Positions 9,812 to 21,557 are shown, counted from the first letter of the stretch. The stretch is 64,000 nt of DNA from Cryptomeria japonica (GCF_030272615.1 NC_081415.1:103592796-103656795), one strand, 5' to 3'. Program-made: numbers and translations. The notes: a model not told the origin generated them from the letters alone.

Positions 9812-11248
9812 TGTGGACATATAAAAATGACCATATTCCTAAATGAATATTTTATGTTCATTTCTCTATTTGATTAAATTCAATTTAATTAAATTACCCG
9901 TATTCCTCTATTTAATTAAGTAAATTACTCAATTAAATTCACTATACCCATTTAATGAATAAATCATTTTATTCAATTAAATCCCCCCTATCCACTTTTA
10001 ATTAAATTTGAATTTAATTAAATAGTTATCCTAAATTAAATAAATCTAATTTATTAATTTCCCCAAATAACAACCAAATTGAATTAAATTAACTTTATTT
10101 CAATAAAATCCTATTATCCCTCCATCCACTTGCAAAATCCTACATCTCCCACTTGCCTTCCTAAACTCCTTCCTAATTTCTTCTAGACTCTTCTAATTGC
10201 TTCTAATTAGCCTAACCCATCTTCTAAACTTTGTCACATCCCTAAACAAGGCGAAGTCACTTCTCAAACCCTTAAAGTCTTTGATAACCATTAAAGGCTT
10301 CAAGTCTTCAACCACTTAATTTTCCAAAGTCTCCCAAACCATTAATGGTTAATTCAACCCTTTTACATGGTTAGAGACTTTTTGCCTAACTTAACCTTCA
10401 TCCAACCCAAGGGTCTCATCAAGTCTTTAATGCTTTGACCATGATTATTTCTTAATCATTTGCACAAGAGTTTATCCTTGGATTAACTCTTAATCCAATG
10501 GGTAAGCCTAACTTAAGCTTAACCCTTACCCTCTAGATAACCATAAGGTCTTCTCAGGCATTTAATGCCTCCAAACCCTTCTCTCAACCCAACCCTATGT
10601 TGACAATTGTCATCATTTCATTGGTGCAATTTGCAAACATGGATTCCTAACTTTCAAACTTGACCCTTGATTAAACCATTCAATCCTGGCCATCCATTGC
10701 CCTATTTTTGCTATAAATAGAGCTCTCATTCCTCCATTTTCATATATCCAAGTTTGTAGTATCATACTTATGCTCAAATACATTCAAGCTTCCATATCTC
10801 ATTTTATGCTCATCATTTAGCCTCTCTTTAAAATAGAAATTAATCTAAATATGCATGTTTAGAGTACTTTCTTTATCATTAGCTTAAATCATTAACTAAT
10901 ATAGTATGCTAGGATAGTTTGTTTACTAACCTTGTCATCTTATAGTTAGTTTATTGCATTTCTATAATCATGCATAACTTAGGATGCATCTCATATCAAA
11001 ACCAACAAAAGCATTCCTCGTTCTTGCATTTGCCATCCCTAAACCATTTTGCTCAGTGATCTGAGAGCAAAAACATTGGTTTGAGGGACCGTGTAAGATA
11101 GAGAACCATGGGATCCACCTTGGAAAGCTGAGTGATACTTCATTACTCCATAGCCTGCACCATGAAGTCCTGTGAGTGTATGAGTAAGGCTCCATAGAGC
11201 TCCATTTTTCGCATTTTGAGTTCTATCGACCCGCTTTTCCTGCATACA
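9812..11248 (+). repeat. 5' LTR of element C
   Basis: Begins TGTGGACATATAAAAATG where element B's coding stops, and ends TTCCTGCATACA just before the primer site, so termini are TGT...ACA. The first 300 bp are AT-rich with many AATTAAATT words. TATA-like CTATAAATAG lies at 10711-10720. Length about 1437 bp. There is no second copy in the window, so the boundaries rest on the junctions only. Confidence 0.75.
10711..10720 (+). promoter_or_regulatory. TATA box, element C LTR
   Basis: CTATAAATAG, a strong plant TATA match, about 900 bp into the LTR and followed by AGCTCTCATTCCTCC, a typical start-site context. Confidence 0.7.
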
Positions 11249-11252
11249 TTTC

Positions 11253-11270
11253 TGGCGCCCACCGTGGGGC
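11253..11270 (+). promoter_or_regulatory. Primer binding site, element C
   Basis: TGGCGCCCACCGTGGGGC, four bases after the LTR end. TGG is the complement of the tRNA CCA tail. This sequence is common after LTRs of Tat-group gypsy elements. I do not assign the tRNA. Confidence 0.8.
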
Positions 11271-11335
11271 TAGACCCCATATATCAAATCGGTTTTTGAA
11301 TTTAACCACTTTTGCAGGCACGCAGAAAAAATGAA

Positions 11336-11590
11336 TTAGCACGTTAAGTTAACTGTTTAGCGCATCCAGTTAACAACCTAGCACATTCAGTTCACTATTT
11401 AGCGCATGGAGTCTATCATCTAGCGTGTGAAGTCCATATATTAGCGCATAGGATTTACTATTTTTCCTGTAGGTCTCGGCGCAGGAGAAAAACAAAGAAG
11501 CATCCCGAAAATAGTGTAGCGCATTGAAACCTTATTTTAGCGCATCGTTGTTATATTGTAGCGCGTACAGTTTGTTCTGTAGCGCATCAC
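11336..11590. repeat. TAGCGCAT word array, cluster 1
   Basis: About ten copies of TAGCGCAT or close variants (TAGCACAT, TAGCGTGT, TAGCGCGT), spaced mostly 20-35 bp apart with unrelated sequence between. Most variants differ from the consensus at the CpG positions. Confidence 0.85.
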
Positions 11591-13127
11591 AGACAGAAAA
11601 GAAAAAAACTAATTTGTAACAGAAACTAAAATTTAGACTTGTGGAAGTCCATGGAATTCGCCTTTTTGCTAACAAATTGACTGGTTTTCTGCAGGTTACT
11701 AACAGTTGACTGCAGGATTTTGGATCCATTTTATTTAGGCTAGAGTTAAAGTAGTTTAAATTTTTACTAACTTTTCTAAGTTAGGTAAAAGTTCAAATTT
11801 CTTTCTTTTCTTGTTTAAATAAAATTGAACTCACTTTTATTTTGAGCAAATAAAACGAATAACAAATCAAAATCTTTTCTTGCTTTCTTAAGAGAAAATT
11901 TCTCAATTTAGGCTCTAAAAAGAACAACACAAAATTTTCTTTTCCATAAAAATAGAGCTTAAAAAGAACCTCACCATCCTTTGGTGCATAAAAGGATCCA
12001 CTTTCATTTTTTGCAAAAAAAAGAACCTCACCTCAAAAGTTTTGTTACAATTAAAGAGAGAAGTGATTCTCCTTTTGTTTACCGATTTTTATTTGTTGAC
12101 CAAATCGAACCTTTTGCTTTGTTGACGCGGTTATTTCCTTAGATTAAATAATCATTACTTTGAGGAAGTAAAATTAACACCATGTTTTTTCTTGGAGCAA
12201 CATCTCCCAGTAGAGGTTAGAAAATCACTGAATTGAAGGTTTAAAAAGAATTTGTGATTGTCTTAAATCGAAAGAGGAAGGTATATTCTCTCCCCTTAAC
12301 TGGGTGATCCAAAAAACCAGACCTCTCTTAAAAAGCTTTCTTTCCTTCAAAGCATTTTACATCCTTTAGCAGGCCTGCCTTCCCGAGGAGTTCAAATCAA
12401 CTCTTAAAACCGTTTATGGCCGGTGTGGAGGGAATGACCTAAGTGGGGAACGACTTTGATGCTAAGAATTCCAACCCACTATAATCAAACGTGGAAAGTG
12501 ACGAAAGTCCTTTTCAATGGTTGCACGCAGCGATTAGCCTTCCCCCAGTATCCTCAAGATACGTAAAGCCTTTGTTCTAAAGGTTGGGAAGCCTCCTAAG
12601 GGAGTTTATCACTAACGGCTGAATAGGAAGCCTGATTACGAACCATAGAAATAGAAGCTTTGAACCGAGTCAGTAACCAGACATTTATAACATCATAGTG
12701 CAAGGGTGGGGAAGAATCCGCCCCCAAGATTACTCACCATATATCTCCCAAGATAACTACTCAATTGTGAAGCGATTCACTTTGAGTTAATTTCTGGCAA
12801 AAAGCAAAAAAACAGGCGCCCTCTAGGGGGTGACACGGCTGTTTGAGCTGACGGAGTATCAAGACTAGTGGGCTATGATGTTATTTATGACCTTTGAATA
12901 AAGAGTCTTTCTGAAGTGTATTATTCGTATCCAAACCTGTTAAAACATTGGGGATTTGAACACATCCTCATAGAACATACACTTTTTGTTAGATTAGGCA
13001 AAATGGTTGTACTTTTTGTGCCATGCTTGCATTTACTACTTCAGAAAATCATCCATCAAACCTGAAAAATTCACAACAAAAATCCAAAATTTACAAAAAA
13101 CCAACCAAAGGAAAAAATCAGGGCAGT

Positions 13128-13510
13128 TTAGCGCATAAGAGCAACTTCTTAGCGCGTGAGGTATTTTTGTTAGCGCATCCAACCATCAAGTTAGCGCGTT
13201 GATTCCAAACAGTAGCGTTTTACCCCAAAATCAAACCAGTGTTGAAAAATTTAGCGCATCAGAGAAATAGTGTAGTGCATGGAAGCATCAGCTTAGCACG
13301 TGGAAACCAAACATTAGCTCATCAGGTTCAAAAGTTAGCACGTTACAGGCCTAGGGTAGCGCATGACTTTTTAAACAGATAGAAAACAATTTTTGAACAG
13401 TCAAAACTTTAGCACATGTCTGGGGGCAGCCTAGCGCATGTGGTCATTATTTTAGCGCGTGGAGTAATTTCGGTAGCGCATATCGTCCCTGTTTTAGTGC
13501 GTGATCAAAA
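13128..13510. repeat. TAGCGCAT word array, cluster 2
   Basis: About sixteen copies of TAGCGCAT / TAGCGCGT and variants (TAGCACGT, TAGTGCAT, TAGCTCAT) at spacings of roughly 20-30 bp. It has the same word and style as cluster 1, 1.5 kb upstream, and sits before gag. Confidence 0.85.
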
Positions 13511-14357
13511 ACATATAGACAGAGGGAAAAACAGTGAGGAATTTTAAAATTTTTGAAAACATTTTCAAAAGCCTCTCATTATCAAACAACATTTTTTACC
13601 AAAACGGAGTAGCGAAAACAAACCATTAAAACTATTTCTTGAGCTAAATTTGTGTCAAAACAAACATTGTAAAAATCCTAAACTGATTGCATGATAAAAC
13701 GTATCTATCTTATCATAATCCGAAAACCTCATCATCAGTATCAACACAATCCTTTACCATCTTACGGATTTCATCTCAAAAACACTTGTTTAAAATTTTC
13801 AAGTTGTCAAATCAAGTCTCCATATCGGGAGGCTTTTATCCATATCATTTGACACGCTTTGTCGTGAAGGGGCATCTAAACCTTCACTTTGATAGAGTAA
13901 GATTTAAAATTTTCCAAACAAGATCAACTGAATCCAAACAAATCAAAGGAAACCATTGATCACTCATGCATGACTAATCCCCATATTCTAAGAAGAAAGA
14001 ACCTTTATCGTAACATCACGTTGAAGAAACAACAACCTAGTTTTTCCAAGTTCATCAAGAGAAATAAGTTTTTATACATCAATCGTCAACTCTTCAAATC
14101 TCATCGGGTATTCCTTCATCACGTCAAATGTTATATCCAAAACAAATCCAACGAATTTGACAAAGAACCCTTAAAAACAAGAGCCTACTGTCAAAAGTCT
14201 GCTTTTAATCAAATCATAAACCATGGAGGAAAGATCAATCCAGCATTCTTGTCCGACGAGTGTATCACTTATAACACATCTCAACCAGAACCACCAACCC
14301 CCGAACAACATATCAATGAGGATTTTGTCCCCTTTGTCACTGAAATTTTTTACTGAA

Positions 14358-15105
14358 ATGCCTGTTACTCGCTCTCAAAGAAACCAACAAAGCGAGACAC
14401 ACACAAAGTCTAGTATGAATCGAAGGTTGTCAAATCCTTTTGAAGTTCCACACTTGGAAGAGACTGAAATTTCTGAAGCGCTTCTTCAGGAATGTCAGGA
14501 AAGCCCTTCATTCCAAAAGCTTGTAGAAAGGCTTATGGAAAATGACAAAGAAAAGTATCTGCTCATGCTCACAAGTAAAGGCGTTAAACTTCCCGAAGAT
14601 TTAGACACAAACATCTTTAGAACCGTATCTCGACAATATGCATATCAAGAACAACAAAGAGAAGAAGAAACTTGTAACCTTGAACAACACATACCTGAGC
14701 AACACATTCCAGAACAATGCATACCAGAAATGCGTATACCCGAGCTAGAAACTCCAGAGCAAAATATACCATTTAGCACACCTTTTCAGCTGAGAACTAA
14801 TACAAGGGAAGAACTCTTCCCTCGACAAGACAATATACCTTTGGCTGCTCTTACTCAACAAATGCAAATGTTACAACGACAAATACATCACATGCAACAA
14901 GGGACAACAGTGCGGTACTCTTTAAACGAAATCTGTCCTTATCCATTTGACAGAAGATTGAACATGGTGCCTTTTCCTCCAAACTCGGACGTTCCCAAAT
15001 TTGATAAATATGATGGGAAAAGTGATCCTCGAGATCATGTCCAAGAATTTTGCATAATGAGTCTTGAATTTGCTCATGATGACACCTATCTGATGAGGTT
15101 ATTCC
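14358..15105 (+). pseudogene. Gag of element C, 3' truncated
   Basis: The open frame runs from 14223, but the better start is the ATG at 14358 (MPVTRSQRNQ), a Gag-like start. About 249 residues remain. A Gln/Glu/Pro-rich middle with EQHIPEQ-type repeats (near 14690-14770) is followed by a Gln-rich helix (QMQMLQRQIHHM) and the conserved gag block NSDVPKFDKYDGKSDPRDHV ... LEFAHDDTYLMRLF. This block opens the capsid-like Retrotrans_gag domain of Tat elements. It is cut right there by element D's LTR; the rest of the domain, the zinc knuckle and pol are missing. Confidence 0.88.
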
Positions 15106-16373
15106 TGTAAAGCAGAAAATCGTGATCGAACCCTAGTTGCTCTCCCCTCTTCCAACTCCAAGGAGAGAGAAGGGAGATTCACTAGGGTTGATGGTTTTCA
15201 CTTAAGGGAGAGACTTTACATTCAAAAGAGGGGTTGAAACCCACAAGATTCAATCCCACGCAATGCAAGATTGGATGCTAAATGTGTTTCAAGGGTTAAG
15301 AAAGCAAGGCTACCCTCTTTTGTAAAGAATGTGCATAGGAGAATTAAGCTAAGCATGCATAGAAAGTGACAAAGATTCACTTATGAACTGAGATAGGGAT
15401 ATAGGATGAAGCTGCGGACCTCGAATTAGCAGTAAAATGTCGATACGACGCTGTCCTGCAAATTTGAGCAAAAGTTGTCGGGACGATGGCGCCCGAGCGC
15501 CACGGTCCTCCGAAAAATCCGCGAAACGAAGGGGGATCTGTTCGTCTCTGCACAAGGATTCCAAATCTTCAATTTCAGCCGCGTACCTGCAACCTACACA
15601 CAGAAAAGCGAAGACGATTGGGGGGTTAGGGATTAGGGGTTTGCCTTTAGGTCAAACCCCGATTTTGGAATTAACCAAGAAATGAGCAAGTGCTGTAAAT
15701 GTAAATGTATGTAAAACAAGTGCTAATACCTTGTTCTAAGGATGTTTGTATCCTTATGTGCGAAGGTATAGATGTTGTATGTTGTTGTAGTATGTTGTAT
15801 GTAGTATGTGATCTCCTCTTCAATGGTTGAATCCTTGTCTTGAATGCAACACTTGGCCTTGAATGGAGACTTAGAATGATCAATTGCTTGAAAGAATGCT
15901 TGAATGCTTGAATGCTTGAGTATAGTTTCCACGCCTTTTCCCTCATGTGTGTCTCTTATCCAAATGAGAGAGGAAAATGTAGTTTATATACTTGTCATTT
16001 AGGGCTGATAGACTGATTTTCCCGACCTTAGGCTGACTAGGAAAGTTAATTTCCAAATTGCAAACAAAAAGACCCGAGACCCCTTAGGAGACCGGGCCCA
16101 AAATAGGACCCAGGGACCAGGGCGCTGGGTGCCATGGTCCTGGGGACTAGGGCACTGGGCGCCCTGGTCCTGAAGGACCAGGGCGCTGGGCGCTCTGGTC
16201 CCACCTCCCGGGACAGCAGGGTGCAAGGAGGTTCAGGCCAGGGTGCTTGAAAAATGCAGTTTTCAGTGTCGTGAGCAAGTTTCAGTGTCTCCATTCAGGT
16301 TGCGTGTTGAGTCGCCATCGTGAAGACCGAAATGCAGTCAAAATTGCAAGTGTCACAATTTTAAGACGCTACA
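15106..16373 (-). repeat. 3' LTR of element D
   Basis: Minus-strand ends are TGTAGCGTC at 16373 and GCTTTACA at 15106. It pairs along its whole length with 21716-22948. It has three units of the GGACCAGGGCGCTGGGCGCC block (near 16107-16200) where the 5' LTR has two, which accounts for the length difference (1268 and 1233 bp). A TATA-like TATATAAA on the minus strand lies at 15983-15990. Confidence 0.92.
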
Positions 16374-16397
16374 TTTAGCCCCCACTTTAGCGGGAGT
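16374..16397 (-). promoter_or_regulatory. Polypurine tract of element D
   Basis: Minus strand reads AAAGTGGGGGCTAAA directly before TGTAGCGTC. This is the expected place and composition for the plus-strand primer of an element transcribed leftwards. Confidence 0.85.
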
Positions 16398-17158
16398 ATG
16401 TATGCTCATACTTCCGGTAAAGTACAAGGAAACAACATTGAAAGACTTTCACCACGTCAAGGAGGCAAGACACACCAAGCCCCCAGTGGACTAAGGATCT
16501 TACGACTTCGATTGACAAAGTAAAAGGGACGATCACGAGGGAGAACCATGACTGTCAGTAGTATGGTTCCCTCACTATGAGTCATGCAAGAGAAATACCG
16601 AAAATTTTCAAGGCAAAGCTGAGTTCTCCAAGAAATTTTCATGTATCTTGAAAAGATATGAACGGGATGTATGCCCCCCTACGTTAAAGCGATCGTACAC
16701 GCCTCAATGGGGGTGATTGTTTTAACGTAGTGATACACATAAGAAATGAGAAGGGAAAGGAGCACATTATCACAAGGATTTAGCCCCCAAGTGCGAGATA
16801 AGCCCAAGGATAATAGACACAAAAGACAAAGCACGAGGTGACTTCGCTTTCCTCGGGGTCAGTATGCTGTATGATAAGTCATGTATATCATATGTATGTA
16901 TGCATAATTGTTCTTCATTCCCCAATCAAGGAAGGTCACCTAAAAGAAGGGAACACATGTGTCTTTTGAGTCAACATGAGAGAGATTGAGAGATCTCAAT
17001 GCTTTGCATCGTCCTCAAGTAGACAACACTAAGGACAACAAATAGAAGAATGAGAATAACATATAGAAGAAGTAACAAAAGAGAGAGGGAGAGAATCTGC
17101 TATGCTAATGTAACTAGTCTAGCACGTCATCTACCCCCCGATCTTGCTGATCAATGTT
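16398..17158. other. Element D, region between the protease-like ORF and polypurine tract
   Basis: About 760 bp with no coding motif on either strand. This is where pol would lie in an autonomous relative; no RT or integrase remnant is visible. Confidence 0.6.
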
Positions 17159-20100
17159 TCAGGAAGGCAGGGAACACGCTAGAGGAGGAACATCCAACAC
17201 AGCAGATGGAGCTATCACAAGATCCAAACAAGGGCTATGTTCATGTTCCAAGCCACGTTGTTCTTGTCTAGGAGCTAGGATAAGTGCTTTAGAAAATTCA
17301 TTAGATAAATGGTTATCAACATCAACAAGTTCATATTCACTATCAGAAGCAAGAGGAGTAACATTTTCATCATGAATAACATTTTCATCCATATCATCAT
17401 CAAGATTTATAAAAATAGGATCTTTAACTCGCACCGGATCAAGACCATCATGCATCTTATGTTTAGGAGATTTAGGCTCAATGTCCGGCTGAGGAGAAAA
17501 TGGAATAATGCTTGTTGAAGGTGTTTTTGGAGATTGCAAAGTTTGAGCTCTAAGACGACGCTTTCGCCGGCGTTCACGTGTAGAACGATTTCGTCTAGTC
17601 TTAGTAGGAAGTGGAGAAGATTGAGGAGGACGAATGTTCTCATCCTTAGCACTTGGGTGTTTAGGTTGTGGTCTCTTAGGCTGGATAATAGGAGAAGAAG
17701 AAGGTCTCTTCTCTCTATAAAAAGAAGGAGGAGGAACTGCTCCATATAAAGGAGGAATATTTGGTTTAGGGAGAAGCCCAAGTCCATCATGACGAGGAGG
17801 TATAGGTCTACTCTTAGGAAGTTTATTAGGCATAGACATAGTCACATCCATAGGGATGGGTTGGGAATCTTCTTGAGGAAAGACATTAGTTTTATCTTTC
17901 AAAGGAAGAACTTCCTTCTCAAGAATGATAGGAATATCAAGTTTAGGTGTTCTAGGTTCACTTAGAGATAGGATCATATCTGTTTTCCACTTTTGATAAG
18001 ATTTGAAAAGATGATCACTTCGCGGAGGAAGAGATTGGAATTGTTTAGGCCAAAAGTAATCAATAGGAACGCTAGAAGTTCTTTCAGCTGGTTTAAAGAG
18101 ACTATGATTGACAGTAACAACTTCACCATTATGGGGAAATTTCAAACACTTATGAATAGGAGAAGCAATAGCTTTCATGGAAGATAGCCAAGGATAGCCA
18201 AGCTTCACACGAAATTGTTTGGCAGATGGAATAATAGCAAAGTTCACATCAAGAGATTTTTTATGGACCTCAATAGGCAATGTAATAGAACCAATTGCAG
18301 GAGAAGAAAATGCATCAAATAATTTCACAATCACATCTGTTTTGTCATATATCACTTGATTCAATTGCAAAGTAAAAAGGAATTCTTCAGTAATAACATT
18401 AATCATGCACGAAGGATCAATAAGCACTCCACGACAAGGTGTATTCTTAACTTTTGCAACTATGTATAAAGGACCATCAGGTGCCCTAATGGTTTCACTG
18501 GAATCAAATGTGATGGAAGATTCTTTAGGGATTTCTTGCTGCTCTACAAAGTTAATCACATTTGGAGTCATAGACACAAGACCATCAGATGAGAGAGAGG
18601 AATCATTAGCCTCAATTGCATTAGAGGTATGAGAAGGCAATGGATCAGTGAAAATCTGAAGATTTTGGTTAGGAGGAGCTACAGATGTGTTGCCTTTATC
18701 ATTCACTCCAGAAACAGAGATAGTATTGTTATCAATCAAATCTTGAATTTTACCCTTTAAAGAAAAACATTTTTCAGTATCATGCCCAGGCTGACGATGA
18801 AATTGACAAAAAGCTTTGTTATCAAAATAAGGTGAAGTAATCTTTGCAGGATCAATTTGTCTTATAGGAGGAAGAGTAAGCACATTTTGTTCCAATAACT
18901 TATTCATAATACTATGCAATGATTCATTCAAAGGAGTATACTTTCTTTCTTTCTTGAAAAATTTAGAAATAGGAGGCACACCTGATGCTGCATTCACATT
19001 GTTGTTGATGATGTTTTCATTGAATTTGATGGAATCTCTGTTCGGTTTAAACTTCCCAAATGGTTGTTAACTGCTATCACCCTTATCACTCGGAGCCATA
19101 GGATGTGATTGTTCCATTTGACTCACAGTCAGTTGATAATTGTGAAGAGTTGCACACAATTGTTGGAAAGAAGTAAAATCAGAAAATAGAAGTTTGTCTC
19201 GAATATCCTTTTGTAAATTAGAAATAAAGATTCTTTGAATATCATTGTCAGGCACTGGAAAAGAAATTTGAGCATACAAATGCTTATATCTACCAATGAA
19301 AGCAGTCACTTTTTCTTTAACACCTTGTTTACAATGCATTAAATCAATCAAAGTAACTTTAGGACTTATATTGTTTTGAAATTGTTGAATGAAAGCATTT
19401 GCAAGTTGTTCGAAAGAAGTAATAGAATAAGAAGGCAACGAGCAATACCATTGTAAGGCTTTGTCTCTTAATGTTCTAGTGAACAATTTTGCAAGCAACC
19501 TTTGGTCATAAGTAAAATCAGTATATATTGTTTGAAAAGTCTTAACATGTGTTAGAGGTTCTCCTTTACCATTATAAAGTTCCAAATGCGGGATTTCAAC
19601 ATGTTTAGGAGGGATAGCTCGAACAATGTCAAGAGAAAGTGGGCTCGCAATGTCAAATGTGGGCACACTAAACTTAGATTGATTCATAGAGGCAATTTGT
19701 TGCTGTAAAGAGGAGACAGTTTGTGCAAGATTGTTAATGGTCGCTTCAGTCAAAGAATTCATATTAGACGTGTTAGATTGAGATGGAGGTGTTATGTTAT
19801 TGAAAGAAGGTAAAGAGTAAGGTGGTGGGACCCTATGATAATTAGTCATAGGAGATGATTGGACAGGAGGAACACTACAAGGAGGAATAGAATGGTTGAA
19901 TGAATTGCCCCCTTGCATCATGTTCATTTGTGAAGATGTAATAGGAACACTCATTGAAGGAATGGATGAAGAAGTCGGATTAAATGAAGGAATAGGGTTA
20001 ATTGAAGAAGAGGGAGGATTGCCCCCATGACTAGTGATCACAGGAGGAATGTCTTGTGTAGAAGTAGCCATTATGTTTGATGTAAAGGTAGGTATGCTAG

Positions 20101-20545
20101 CAATAGAAGTCATCAAAGGAATAGAATGATTGACTTGAGTAGGAGGTTGTGTATAACCCAAATTTTCAGCACAACTCTTCATAGGCATCACATTCGAACC
20201 CACAATGTGTGCAATACCACGCAAAATATCAATTCCATTCTTATCACTTTGAAGCATACGTTTTAGACCCTCAATTAAAGGAAGAGCTTGACTATCAGGG
20301 TATTCTTGAGACATCCATTGTCGAAAATCGTCAAATTGGTTATCCAATTTTGAAAGTTGTTCTACGGAAACCTCATGGAGAGCTTCTTCATCATTAGGAG
20401 GATTAGAGGAATTACCCATGTCCTCGTTAAAAAGGCTATTCAAATTAGGTTCCATCTCCTCAGTAGTTAAACCTCGGAAAGACTTAATTCTACGGCTTCG
20501 TCTAATGGGAATAGTGTAAGTAGGGCTTATTGTTGTAAAACTCAT
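17159..20545 (-). CDS. Gag-protease-like polyprotein of element D, with one in-frame stop
   Basis: A single minus-strand frame of about 1128 codons, broken only by TAA at 19069-19067 (codon 493). The first part has a Pro/Ser/Asn-rich region, then the gag core: LELYNGKGEPLTHVKTFQTI, LAKLFTRTLRDKALQWYCSLP, SITSFEQLANAFIQQF and KEKVTAFIGRYK (Retrotrans_gag). After the stop, CQFHRQPGHDTEKC is a zinc-knuckle-like C-x2-H-x3-GH-x4-C motif. RGVLIDPSCMINVITEEF aligns with the retropepsin active-site loop but has DPS instead of DTG or DSG, and LGYPWLSSMKAIASPIHKCLKF follows as in Tat protease regions. The C-terminal 250 residues are Pro- and basic-rich (KTRRNRSTRERRRKRR). No RT follows. The codon after the stop is CAA CCA, a possible readthrough context. 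ATG at 20545 (MSFTTISPTY) is the first in frame. Confidence 0.85.
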
Positions 20546-20593
20546 GCACTAGAAAGAGAGAGAAGATTTTGAATTTAGACGTAGCAATTTTCA

Positions 20594-20740
20594 GTAAAAT
20601 CAGCCAATCTTCTGGATTTAAGCTGTTAAATGCAATCACAACAGTCTCCCGAAATTTCGGAAAAAATGTCCGGGACCGTGGCGCCCGGAGTGCAACACGG
20701 TCTTTGCAGCTTTTTTCGAAATTTGCAGGGATGAAAGGTA
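20594..20740. repeat. Leader repeat 1 of element D with GGCGCC hairpin
   Basis: A block of about 145 bp (AAAATCAGCCAA, CCCGAAATTTCGGAAAAAATG, GTGGCGCCCGG, GGGATGAAAG) repeated at 21217-21360. GAAATTTC is a perfect palindrome, and a GC-rich fold around GGCGCC lies in the middle. The ATG of gag is about 50 bp further along on the minus strand. Confidence 0.8.
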
Positions 20741-20828
20741 TGATGATTTTAGAGCTAATCTGAAAAAATTGAGTGATTTTACGATCTGTAGATAGGCCAA
20801 ATTAAAGTTGCAATCTCGAAATTGAACC

Positions 20829-21557
20829 CTACCAAGATTGTCGAAAAATGCAAAATTTGAATTTTGAAAAAGAGAGGGAAACTGAAATTTTGAATTTTAT
20901 GATTTTAGAGGGAATGTCAAGAGCAATGCAAATTTTGAAATTTGAAAATTGACTCAATTTCACGCAAAATTCAACTTTGAAAGCGGAAATCAAAGTTGTT
21001 GTAATTAAGCACTTAATTTCAAAAGTCACAAATTGCAAGAATTTGAATAAAGCACTGAAATTTTTAATGAATGATAACACACTTTTCAGATTTAGGACAG
21101 TAAGAACACAATTTTGACACAAAATTTCAATTTCAATGATTTTTAAATGTTTAGAAGCCTTAATCCAAGCAATCACAAGACCAACTTTGACTGTAATTTT
21201 GAAGGTGTTATAATTGATAAAATCAGCCAAAATTCTGAATTTTAGCAGAAAAACACAGTAAGATCTCGCTCCCGAAATTTCGGAAAAAATGTCGGGGATG
21301 ATGGCGCTCGGCGCCACGGTCCTCGCAACTTTTTTCCAAATTTTCAGGGATGAAAGATATTGTGATTTTATTGCGGAATCCAAAGTTACAGCTGATTTGG
21401 AGATGTTTTGATCAGTGAAATTGTCCGACAAAGGTTGAATCAAGAGGGTTTCAAAAATTAGGGTTTTGACACTTAACCACTTAATTTTCAGAATTAAAGC
21501 ACAAATATGAATTGAAAATTTGTAATAGAAGGGCAGATCTGAAACAGGCATTAACAT
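20829..21557 (-). CDS. Open frame of 242 codons in the element D leader, function unknown
   Basis: It lies between the primer site and gag. The product is rich in Phe, Ile, Leu, Lys and Ser and has no motif I recognise. The region is strongly AT-rich, so 242 codons without a stop is unlikely by chance unless the TTT/AAA phrasing of the repeats keeps one frame open. Ogre/Tat elements are known to carry an extra ORF before gag, which gives a precedent by position. It includes the second leader repeat (21217-21360), which argues against a highly constrained protein. Confidence 0.35.
   Translation of the reverse strand: MLMPVSDLPFYYKFSIHICALILKIKWLSVKTLIFETLLIQPLSDNFTDQNISKSAVTLDSAIKSQYLSSLKIWKKVARTVAPSAIIPDIFSEISGARSYCVFLLKFRILADFINYNTFKITVKVGLVIAWIKASKHLKIIEIEILCQNCVLTVLNLKSVLSFIKNFSALFKFLQFVTFEIKCLITTTLISAFKVEFCVKLSQFSNFKICIALDIPSKIIKFKISVSLSFSKFKFCIFRQSW
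21217..21360. repeat. Leader repeat 2 of element D with GGCGCC hairpin
   Basis: Partner of 20594-20740, same orientation, with GATGGCGCTCGGCGCCACGG in the centre. A related GC-rich motif also occurs in both LTRs (near 15480-15520 and 22090-22130). Confidence 0.8.

Larger units (their letters stand above)
11271..14222 (+). other. Long 5' leader of element C
   Basis: Nearly 3 kb lie between the primer site and gag. Two clusters of the TAGCGCAT word (11336-11590 and 13128-13510) flank a middle part, 11600-13120, with no recognisable coding signal. Small open frames at 13687-13959 (90 codons) and 13970-14356 (128 codons, overlapping the frame of gag) lack known motifs. Long leaders, sometimes with an extra ORF before gag, are known in Tat/Ogre elements. 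Confidence 0.6.
9812..15105 (+). mobile_element. Element C: Tat-type gypsy element, 5' part
   Basis: It consists of a 5' LTR (9812-11248), a primer binding site, a 3 kb leader and the first part of gag. It is inserted in element B with the opposite orientation. It ends abruptly inside gag at 15105, where the LTR of element D begins. The rest of C does not appear on the far side of D, so its pol is missing from the window. Confidence 0.82.

Noticed and set aside
11336-13510. Regularly spaced TAGCGCAT words considered as a CRISPR-like array
   Set aside because: The repeated word is only eight bases, spacing varies and the context is a plant retrotransposon leader.
15437-16294. Several short frames across 15437-16294 with Arg/Pro-rich products
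   Set aside because: They lie inside the element D LTR and recur in the other LTR; they reflect the GC-rich blocks.
17407-17790. Minus-strand Leu-rich frame of 127 codons
   Set aside because: Overlaps the element D Gag-protease frame, which carries the motifs.
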